Shown here: positions 1-4,958 of the stretch, piece after piece
Layout of the letters: every line of letters begins with the position of its first letter
Numbering within the stretch: the first letter of the stretch is position 1
From: Ruminococcus sp.
Lineage (GTDB): Bacteria; Bacillota; Clostridia; Oscillospirales; Ruminococcaceae
Assembly (NCBI GenBank): GCA_014799675.1
Contig: JAAVHM010000095.1
Coordinates: forward strand, 1-6,412
DNA: 6,412 nt
Direction of reading: 5' to 3'
Made by a program: the position numbers and the translations under genes
Notes under the pieces: generated by a model
Database searches by the model: none
What the model was told of the DNA's origin: nothing
Seen by the model: only the letters and a program-made list of their open reading frames with translations

Positions 1-1094
1 GCCATAGCCGCAATGCTGTCCTTTAGGCTCTTTCCGATCTTGAAAACGGGAGTGTACTCGATTTCCTCTTCAAAGAACGGATTGTCAAGCTCTGTGCCCG
101 CAAGATGACTTTTTGAAACAGGCATATATTTCCTAAGCCTGTCAAGCTTTGCCTTGGCAACATATGGGTTTTCTACAGTAAGAGTGCCGCCGACGCAGCC
201 CCCCGAACAAGCGTTAAGCTCGATAAAATCAAGGTTTGAGAATTTCTGGTCTTCCAAATCCTCCAGAACCTTTATAACGTTTTCAATGCCGTCCGCCGCA
301 AGATAGCTGTCCGTAAGCAAGCCGCCTGCTTCACCGCCGCTTCTTCCCCAGCTAATGCCGATTTTGCCCGATGTGACAAGCTCCGTATCGTCGTCAACGG
401 AGTTTTTCATGTGCCCAAGAAGTGCGGGATAAACGTCCTTCATTGCAACAACAGCGTCAATTTCGGACTTTTCGTAGCCTATGGGAGATTTTACCGCCGT
501 AACCTTTGCAGGGCAGGGTGAAATGAAAATTATACCTATTTTTTCAGAGGGAAGCCCCGTTTTCTCCATTGCGGCTTTTCTTGCTTCCGAAGCGGCAATG
601 TCCATGGGAGCGGCAATTGGCAGGACGTGTTCTATAAGATTAGGGAAACGCACGCTGATAAGCCTTACCACCGAGGGACAAGCCGACGAAATAAAGGGAC
701 GCAGGTGCATATTTTCCGCAACGTATTTTCTTGAAAGCTCGCTGACAAGCTCCGCCGCTGCAGATACCTCGTAAACCGCGTCAAAGCCCATTTTCAGCAA
801 AGCCCGCAGGACGATGTTTATGTCGTCCAGATTGTTGAACTGTCCGTAAAGGGAGGGCGCGGGGAGAGCCACGGTGTACTCGAAATCATCAAGAACGGAA
901 AGCGGGTCGTATGAAGCCAGCTTTGCGTGGTGGGGACATATTTTTATGCACTCGCCGCAGTCTATGCAGAATTCCTTGATAATTGCGGCTTTGCCGCCCC
1001 GAACGCGTATAGCCTGCGTGGGACAGCGTTTTATGCAGTTTATGCAGCCCATGCACTTATCCTTGTCAAGCTGCACGGAATTGTTGAAATTCAT
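1..1094 (-). CDS. hydS: Putative H2-sensing [FeFe]-hydrogenase (HydS-like), 3' end outside window
   Basis: The reading frame stays open from ATG 1094 to the window edge (364 codons visible). An AAGGAG sits about 10 nt upstream of the start, and the gap after the preceding gene is 28 nt. Residues 14-24 and 43-53 form two CxxCxxCxxxCP ferredoxin motifs, each binding a [4Fe-4S] cluster (C14, C17, C20, C24; C43, C46, C49, C53). The hydrogenase large-subunit C-terminal domain follows, with three H-cluster motifs: SSACP (C139), SPCPAK (C194) and NACSGGC (C296, C300). Catalytic enzymes usually have TSCCP, MPCxxK and VMACxGGC; here the proton-relay Cys is A138 and the two Met positions near the cluster are S192 and N294. 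That pattern is known from group C sensory hydrogenases such as Thermotoga HydS. Those often end in a further FeS module and a PAS domain, which would lie beyond the window edge. Cytoplasmic; no signal peptide. Sensing, rather than catalysis, is inferred. Confidence 0.92.
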   Translation of the reverse strand, partial: MNFNNSVQLDKDKCMGCINCIKRCPTQAIRVRGGKAAIIKEFCIDCGECIKICPHHAKLASYDPLSVLDDFEYTVALPAPSLYGQFNNLDDINIVLRALLKMGFDAVYEVSAAAELVSELSRKYVAENMHLRPFISSACPSVVRLISVRFPNLIEHVLPIAAPMDIAASEARKAAMEKTGLPSEKIGIIFISPCPAKVTAVKSPIGYEKSEIDAVVAMKDVYPALLGHMKNSVDDDTELVTSGKIGISWGRSGGEAGGLLTDSYLAADGIENVIKVLEDLEDQKFSNLDFIELNACSGGCVGGTLTVENPYVAKAKLDRLRKYMPVSKSHLAGTELDNPFFEEEIEYTPVFKIGKSLKDSIAAM

Positions 1095-1122
1095 TTTAGC
1101 TTCTCTCCTTTTGGGACAACGA

Positions 1123-2187
1123 TTATTTCCGTTCACGGACGTTTATGCTGCTTATGCCGCTTTTCATAACAAGCTTTCGCAGAGTTGGTTCGTACATGAA
1201 CGGGCATTTTAATATTTTTACCAGTATTTTCAATTTAAGAGGCAGAATTTTTGCCGCATATTTTTTGGACGGGTCTTCTGTACCGCTGTTAAGTGTTTCC
1301 GCAAGAAGCCGCGCGCTGTTTATAGCAAAGCTTATGCCCTCCAAAGAGCTTGGACTTATAAGCCCCGCCGCCTCACCGATAAGGAAAGCGTTTCCTTTTC
1401 CCGTGCAAATGTCAAAGGGTGACTTTGGTCGCAGGACAATGCAAGCCTCCGTTTTTACAGGCGTACCAAATTCAAAGCCGTATTCGGCAAGACGTTTTTT
1501 CTGCTCCTCAAAGGCTTTGCGGCAGTTTTTCGGCGCAAACGCTCCGCCGAAAATAAAGAAGCTGTCCTTTGAAATAGACCACGAGCAGCAGTCGCTTGTT
1601 TTCGGGTCGAAAATGCAGCTGTAAAAAGGCTTGGCGTTCTTTTCGGGGAACCATTGCTGTATCGCGGTATAGCGGCGTATTTTCTTTTGGGGGTACAAAA
1701 ATTTCCGAACTATCGAGCCTGCGCCGTCCGCGCCTACGATAATGTCCGCGGTAAAAGCTTTTTCCGTACCGTCGTTCCCGCGGCATACCAATTTGTAAGA
1801 ACCGTCCCCTGCGGAAATTTTCCTGCATCTGCCGAAAAATCTCGTCACAGTCGGGGGAACAAGATTTTCCAGCCAAAGGTCGAATTTGTGGCGGTCAAGG
1901 TTCATGTAAAACCTCTGATAATGCCTTTCGGAGTTGTTCTGCAAGTCTATGGTACGCACCGAGAAAATCTGCGGGTCTACCATAATATCCTTTGGCAGGG
2001 TAAGGTCGAACTCGGCAAAGGCTTTCTGCGCGTCGGGAGAGAGAAGTCCCCCGCAGACCTTGCGGAAGCTTTCCGCCGAACCTGTTTTTCCGTCAATCAG
2101 AAGCACGGAAAAGCGTTTGTCTATAAGCCTTGCAAGGGTCGCCCCCGCAGGACCGCCGCCGATTATCGCTATCTGGAAATCAGACAT
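1123..2187 (-). CDS. Geranylgeranyl-reductase-like FAD-dependent oxidoreductase
   Basis: This is a complete 354-residue flavoprotein of the p-hydroxybenzoate-hydroxylase fold. It has the N-terminal dinucleotide-binding motif GGGPAG (G10, G12, G15), with D32 ending the second strand as expected for the ribose contact. A KVCGGLLSP segment (43-51) resembles the KxCGG motif of geranylgeranyl reductases. The DG motif is GADGAGS (152-158), and the second FAD motif is GEAAGLISPSSLEGI (271-285). No membrane segment is obvious; the C-terminal ~50 residues are Lys-rich. The start codon shares one base with the stop of the ATPase gene upstream (TGATG) and has no good ribosome binding site of its own, so translation is probably coupled. 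The substrate cannot be read from sequence: family members reduce isoprenoid chains or act on other lipids and quinones. Its place directly before the sensory hydrogenase suggests a redox role linked to it, which is inference. Confidence 0.88.
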   Translation of the reverse strand: MSDFQIAIIGGGPAGATLARLIDKRFSVLLIDGKTGSAESFRKVCGGLLSPDAQKAFAEFDLTLPKDIMVDPQIFSVRTIDLQNNSERHYQRFYMNLDRHKFDLWLENLVPPTVTRFFGRCRKISAGDGSYKLVCRGNDGTEKAFTADIIVGADGAGSIVRKFLYPQKKIRRYTAIQQWFPEKNAKPFYSCIFDPKTSDCCSWSISKDSFFIFGGAFAPKNCRKAFEEQKKRLAEYGFEFGTPVKTEACIVLRPKSPFDICTGKGNAFLIGEAAGLISPSSLEGISFAINSARLLAETLNSGTEDPSKKYAAKILPLKLKILVKILKCPFMYEPTLRKLVMKSGISSINVRERK

Positions 2188-2609
2188 CAGACATCTACCC
2201 GCATTGTTACGGTTGTGCCAACGCCTAAAACGGTGTCTATTGTCATGTCGTCGGAATATTTTTTCATGTTGGGCAGACCCATTCCTGCGCCGAAGCCCAG
2301 CGAACGGACATTGTCGGGAGCTGTTGACCAGCCTGCCTGCATTGCCTGTTCTATGTCGGCAATTCCGGGACCCTTGTCGGCAAGTATCATTATTATGCTG
2401 TCCTCGGTTATCTCAACGTCAATATTTCCGCCGTTGGCATGGATAACCATGTTAATTTCGCCCTCATACATGGCAATGGCGACCTTTCTCACCGCTTCGG
2501 GGGGAACTCCCATTTTTTTCAGCTTGCTCTTAACGTCTCCCGAAGCCTCGCCCGCGCGGGTGAAATCGTCGGGGGAAACGGTGTAGTGAAGCTTTATTGA
2601 ATCACTCAT
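2187..2609 (-). CDS. Anti-sigma-factor-type ATP-binding protein (RsbW/RsbT/SpoIIAB-like)
   Basis: This 140-residue protein consists of little more than one GHKL ATPase domain. The N box is E49-x3-N53-x3-H57-A58, which supplies the Mg-binding Asn. The G1 box is DKGPG (78-82), and the Gly-rich G2 lid is GFGAGMGLPNMK (105-116). There is no phospho-acceptor His domain. The length and the N-box style (EGEINMVIHA) match the Ser/Thr-kinase or anti-sigma group (RsbW, RsbT, SpoIIAB) rather than two-component kinases. Relatives phosphorylate an STAS-type anti-anti-sigma protein or bind a sigma factor or phosphatase; no such partner is visible in this window. Related small ATPases are known beside group C [FeFe]-hydrogenases, so a role in passing on the H2 signal is plausible. 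ATG 2609 is the only usable in-frame start, since a TAA lies two codons upstream. Its nearest ribosome binding site (AGGAG, 2624-2628) is 14 nt away and lies in a predicted hairpin. Confidence 0.88.
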   Translation of the reverse strand: MSDSIKLHYTVSPDDFTRAGEASGDVKSKLKKMGVPPEAVRKVAIAMYEGEINMVIHANGGNIDVEITEDSIIMILADKGPGIADIEQAMQAGWSTAPDNVRSLGFGAGMGLPNMKKYSDDMTIDTVLGVGTTVTMRVDV

Positions 2610-2620
2610 AATTTATGCTC

Positions 2621-2646
2621 ATGCTCCTATAAATTGGTCGGAGCAT
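2621..2646 (-). promoter_or_regulatory. Hairpin covering the ribosome binding site of the anti-sigma-type ATPase gene
   Basis: A perfect 7-bp inverted repeat, ATGCTCC / GGAGCAT, is separated by a 12-nt loop. In the minus-strand transcript the GGAG of the Shine-Dalgarno sequence forms the 3' arm, and the CTCC of the 5' arm pairs with it. A second AAAGGAG lies just upstream of the stem (2649-2655). The position allows translational control of the ATPase relative to the DRTGG gene upstream. Function is inferred; the stem is short and could be chance. Confidence 0.45.
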
Positions 2647-2694
2647 TCTCCTTTCGCAATGTTTATGTAAAATTTTGCAAAAATTTGCAGGAAA

Positions 2695-3039
2695 TTATTC
2701 GCCGCCCCGCAAGCCGTTCTCATATAAAATGCCGCAGGCCGCAAACATACGCATGGGGGTGGAGAGCAGCACTATCTTACGCTCCTTGGCAAGCTCTATC
2801 ACGGACTCGTCGGGAGTCTTGCCTCTGACAAAAACTATGCATACAATGTCCATCATCTCGGCTGTTCTTACGGACTGGGGGTTGCAAAGTCCTGTCAAAA
2901 GCACGGACTGATCCTTAACAAATGCGAGAACGTCGCTCATCATGTCCGAGCCGCAGGCGGTGTGGACTTCACGGTCGGCATGATCCTCGCCGCAGAGAAA
3001 GCTTGCTCCCAAAAGATTTTTAATGTCGGAAACGGTCAT
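2695..3039 (-). CDS. DRTGG-domain protein, first gene of the sensory hydrogenase operon
   Basis: This 114-residue, single-domain cytoplasmic protein resembles stand-alone DRTGG proteins. Features seen are an N-terminal MTVSDIKNLLG helix, a REVHTACGSDMMSDVL segment (24-38) where the family's strand-turn-helix lies, a middle NPQSVRTAEMMDI stretch (53-65), and a C-terminal KIVLLSTPMRMFAACG segment (88-103). The literal DRTGG motif is not present; the call rests on overall similarity. The domain, of unknown biochemical function, occurs between CBS domains in some pyrophosphatases and near phosphotransacetylases. It is also a recurrent neighbour of HydS-type hydrogenases. ATG 3039 has a strong AAAAAGGAG with a 9-nt spacer. 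The gap to the next gene is 85 nt and no terminator is seen in it, so the two are likely cotranscribed. A ligand-binding or signalling role is inferred. Confidence 0.82.
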   Translation of the reverse strand: MTVSDIKNLLGASFLCGEDHADREVHTACGSDMMSDVLAFVKDQSVLLTGLCNPQSVRTAEMMDIVCIVFVRGKTPDESVIELAKERKIVLLSTPMRMFAACGILYENGLRGGE

Positions 3040-3069
3040 GGAAAAACACTCCTTTTTAGAGAATTAGAG

Positions 3070-3103
3070 ATTATATGTCAGAAACTTGAAGTTATTTCTG
3101 ACA
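3070..3103 (-). promoter_or_regulatory. Candidate promoter and operator for the sensory hydrogenase operon
   Basis: On the minus strand a perfect TATAAT (3075 to 3070) lies about 30 bp before the DRTGG start codon and 16 bp before its ribosome binding site. Directly upstream is a perfect inverted repeat of TGTCAGAAA (3076-3084) and TTTCTGACA (3095-3103) with a 10-bp centre. It would occupy the spacer and -35 zone if the TATAAT is used. No good -35 hexamer is found at 16-18 bp; the best fit is GAAATA. A repressor operator or activator site is plausible. The sequence does not match Rex, CcpA, Fur or LexA consensus sites as I know them. Confidence 0.55.
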
Positions 3104-3344
3104 GCAAAACGACATACATATTAATAATATTATGATAACATATTTTTAATACAAAATAAATAGTTATATCGCATAATATTTTTATGCAATTTTCATAAAA
3201 AACGTGCAAAAAGAAGTTTAAGGTTTTATGATTTGCCATATTCAGAGAAATATTTTTACAATAATAGTATACTTGAACAGTAGTGTTTTGTGAAATGTGC
3301 ATAAAAAAGCTCGTTTACATCTGTGATAAATTTTTGTAGCATTT

Positions 3345-3365
3345 TGTTATAATATGTGATATAAT
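3345..3365 (+). promoter_or_regulatory. Tandem extended -10 promoter elements upstream of hydC
   Basis: Two perfect extended -10 elements (TGnTATAAT) lie 12 bp apart: TGTTATAAT at 3345-3353 and TGATATAAT at 3357-3365. Neither has a good -35 at the standard distance; TTGTAG at 3334-3339 is 20 bp from the second hexamer. Starts from these would give a leader of about 60-75 nt before hydC. AT-rich context makes chance matches more likely, but an extended -10 can work without a -35. Confidence 0.55.
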
Positions 3366-3433
3366 GAATATATGATTGCGTATTGTGCATACATTTAAGA
3401 TGTACATACCATTTACATTAAGGAGGTTCTATA

Positions 3434-3928
3434 ATGGGTTCAACAATTTCATCCATTCCTTTTGCGGGTACTCCCGAACAGGAGAAGCAGCTTCGCGGCA
3501 TTATTGACAAGCATAAGAATGAAAAAGGATGTCTTATGCCGATACTTCAGCAGGCGCAGGATATTTACGGTTATCTCCCCATCGAGGTCCAGAAGATAAT
3601 CGCTGCCGAAACAGGCTATCCGCTGGAGAAAATTTACGGCGTTGTTACTTTCTATGCGCAGTTTGCCCTTAATCCAAAGGGTCAGTACAAAATCTCGGTA
3701 TGTCTCGGCACAGCCTGCTATGTTAAGGGCAGCGGAGACATCTATAACAAGCTTATCGAAAAGCTCGGCATTGAGGGCGGGGGCTGTACTCCCGACGGTA
3801 AATTCTCCCTCGAAGCCTGCCGCTGTATCGGCGCTTGCGGTCTTGCCCCCGTTCTCACTGTAAACGAGGACGTTTACGGCAGACTTACAGTTGACGATAT
3901 AGACGATATTCTTGCAAAATATAACTGA
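3434..3928 (+). CDS. hydC: Electron-bifurcating [FeFe]-hydrogenase subunit HydC (NuoE-like, [2Fe-2S])
   Basis: This complete 164-residue protein has the thioredoxin-like [2Fe-2S] fold of the complex I NuoE subunit. An N-terminal helical part (about 15-80) carries the family segments MPILQQAQDIYGYLP (35-49) and GVVTFYAQF (69-77). The cluster ligands are C90 and C95 (CLGTAC) and C131 and C135 (CIGAC). It passes electrons between the flavin of HydB and the FeS chain of the soluble hydrogenase complex, which couples NADH and reduced ferredoxin oxidation to H2 formation, or the reverse. The length is typical. ATG 3434 has an ideal AAGGAGG (3420-3426) with a 7-nt spacer. It is the first gene of the plus-strand operon. 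NuoE-like proteins also serve formate dehydrogenases and NADH dehydrogenases, but the following ATPase, [2Fe-2S] protein and HydB order fits clostridial bifurcating hydrogenases. Confidence 0.92.
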   Translation: MGSTISSIPFAGTPEQEKQLRGIIDKHKNEKGCLMPILQQAQDIYGYLPIEVQKIIAAETGYPLEKIYGVVTFYAQFALNPKGQYKISVCLGTACYVKGSGDIYNKLIEKLGIEGGGCTPDGKFSLEACRCIGACGLAPVLTVNEDVYGRLTVDDIDDILAKYN

Positions 3929-3930
3929 TC

Positions 3931-4488
3931 ATGATGACGGAAATTTCCCTTAATATTCTTGACGTTGCGCAGAATTCCGTGCGGGCGGGGGCTTCTCTTA
4001 TCGAAATAACGGTAAAAGCCGACGACGTGACGGACAAGCTTTCGGTAATAATTTCGGACGACGGCTGCGGTATGTCGGAGGAACAGCTAAAAAGCGTCAC
4101 CGACCCGTTCTTTACCACAAGGACGACCCGCAAGATCGGTCTGGGTATACCGTTTTTCAAGCAGTCTGCGGAGCTTACGGGAGGCAGCTTTGAGATAACC
4201 TCAAAGGTTGGCTTCGGAACAAAAACAGAGGCGGTATATATTTTGTCGTCCATAGACAGAATGCCGCTGGGAAATATGAGTCAGACTATCCACTCCCTTG
4301 TTACCATGAACACGCACATTGATTTCCTCTATACATATTCCGTGAATGACAAGAGTTTTACTCTCGACACAAGAGAGTTTAAGGAAATTCTCGGGGAGGA
4401 CGCAGATTTTGCAGCTCCCGAGGTCTCGGTGTTCATTATGGATTTTCTAAAGGAAAACCACGCCGAGGTGTCCAATTTAGCGGAATAA
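3931..4488 (+). CDS. Stand-alone histidine-kinase-type ATPase of the hydrogenase operon
   Basis: This 185-residue protein is a GHKL ATPase domain (about 1-108) plus a C-terminal domain of about 75 residues. The N box is D11-x3-N15 (LDVAQNSVRAGA), the G1 box is DDGCGM (43-48), the F box is DPFFTTR (58-64), and the G2 box is KIGLGIPFFK (68-77). There is no HisKA dimerisation helix with a phospho-acceptor His, no sensor domain and no membrane segment, so it is not a complete sensor kinase. The C-terminal part begins MPLGNMSQTI and contains FTLDTREFKEILG, a conserved-looking block I cannot assign to a named domain. As I recall, Acetobacterium woodii carries a comparable gene (hydE) between hydC and hydD, and it was not found as a subunit of the purified enzyme. 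It starts 2 nt after hydC without a clear ribosome binding site, so translation is probably coupled. ATG 3934 is an equally possible start. Confidence 0.87.
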   Translation: MMTEISLNILDVAQNSVRAGASLIEITVKADDVTDKLSVIISDDGCGMSEEQLKSVTDPFFTTRTTRKIGLGIPFFKQSAELTGGSFEITSKVGFGTKTEAVYILSSIDRMPLGNMSQTIHSLVTMNTHIDFLYTYSVNDKSFTLDTREFKEILGEDADFAAPEVSVFIMDFLKENHAEVSNLAE

Positions 4489-4568
4489 TGCTGTCGCAGA
4501 CGACAGCTCGGAGAATTGTTCGTAATGGGGAGATTTTACTAAATATTTCAAGGAGGAAAGTATCATGA
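4488..4568 (+). CDS. Possible 26-residue mini-ORF bridging the ATPase and [2Fe-2S] protein genes
   Basis: An uninterrupted 26-codon frame begins in the stop of the ATPase gene (TAATG) and ends in a TGA that overlaps the next gene's start (ATGA). The peptide would be basic, MLSQTTARRIVRNGEILLNI followed by SRRKVS. No clear ribosome binding site precedes it, so it could only be made by re-initiation. It may serve to carry ribosomes across the 76-nt gap, or it may be chance: a frame this short stays open by luck fairly often. I recognise no family. Confidence 0.2.
   Translation: MLSQTTARRIVRNGEILLNISRRKVS
4490..4507 (+). repeat. Intercistronic hairpin before the [2Fe-2S] protein gene
   Basis: A perfect 7-bp stem, GCTGTCG / CGACAGC, closes a 4-nt CAGA loop immediately after the ATPase stop codon. 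It is GC-rich and should be stable, but no U-run follows, so it is not a standard intrinsic terminator. It could protect or separate the transcript halves so that the ATPase and the hydrogenase subunits are made in different amounts. Confidence 0.6.
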
Positions 4569-4939
4569 AATCACTGGAAGAACTTAAGGCTATCCGTGAA
4601 AAGATGAAGGGTCAGGTAGATATCCGTGAGGAGGGCTCGGACGCAACGAGGATCGTTGTGGGAATGGCTACCTGCGGTATCGCAGCAGGCGCAAGACCCG
4701 TTCTTACTGCGTTTTCAAACGCTGTACAGGAAATGGATCTGAAAAATGTTGCTGTAGTACAGACAGGCTGTATCGGTCTTTGTCAGTACGAGCCTATTGT
4801 AGAGGTGTTTAAAGCCGACGGCGAAAAAACAACCTATGTAAAGGTTAAGCCCGAAATGGTGAGCGAGATAATCGACCAGCATATCGTTAAGGGCAATGTT
4901 GTTACAAAATATACTATCGACGCTGCAAAGCTCGGTTAA
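4565..4939 (+). CDS. Small thioredoxin-like [2Fe-2S] protein of the bifurcating hydrogenase operon
   Basis: This complete 124-residue protein is related to the thioredoxin-like [2Fe-2S] domain that also forms the N terminus of HydB. Cysteines are C37 (MATCGIAAGARP) and the pair C69 and C73 (TGCIGLCQYEP). The usual domain has four ligands; only three Cys are present in the whole protein, so it may lack the cluster, or use a non-Cys ligand. As I recall, close clostridial relatives share the single-Cys TCGIAAGAR motif, so this is likely a family trait and not damage. The C-terminal part (about 89-115) resembles the YSMV...EHLLKGRIV stretch of HydB. A strong AAGGAGG (4550-4556) with an 8-nt spacer fixes ATG 4565. 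It probably corresponds to the small HydD subunit of the Acetobacterium-type enzyme; its electron-transfer or structural role is inferred. Confidence 0.85.
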   Translation: MKSLEELKAIREKMKGQVDIREEGSDATRIVVGMATCGIAAGARPVLTAFSNAVQEMDLKNVAVVQTGCIGLCQYEPIVEVFKADGEKTTYVKVKPEMVSEIIDQHIVKGNVVTKYTIDAAKLG

Positions 4940-4958
4940 ACCTGAGGAGGTAGAATAA

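Larger units (their letters stand above)
3040..3433. other. Divergent intergenic regulatory region
   Basis: This is a roughly 394-bp, strongly AT-rich spacer between the two divergent operons. I see no convincing gene in it. It should hold both operon promoters: candidates are a -10 box with an overlapping dyad near the left end and tandem extended -10 boxes near the right end. The middle (about 3110-3285) is mostly A/T runs with one small palindrome at 3171-3187. No tRNA, riboswitch or terminator is recognisable. Confidence 0.85.

Noticed and set aside
927..1169. Short plus-strand frames overlapping the hydS start
   Set aside because: They are antisense to the ferredoxin motifs of hydS, with no ribosome binding site or family similarity.
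1654..2586. 310-codon plus-strand frame
   Set aside because: It lies antisense to the FAD oxidoreductase and ATPase genes, which have clear motifs; its product shows no recognisable domain. It is a shadow of GC-rich third codon positions.
3078..3302. 74-codon minus-strand frame in the spacer
   Set aside because: It has extreme AT-rich composition, no ribosome binding site, a low-complexity Ile/Tyr/Asn-rich product, and overlap with promoter signals. It looks like a chance frame.
3286..3306. Possible Rex-type redox operator (TTGTGAAATGTGCATAA)
   Set aside because: The left half resembles the Rex consensus, but the right half matches only about 2 of 6 positions of TCACAA. That is too weak to call, though Rex control of hydrogenase genes would make sense biologically.
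4490..4507. Intrinsic terminator after the ATPase gene
   Set aside because: The stem is good but no T-run follows, and the next genes appear to belong to the same operon.
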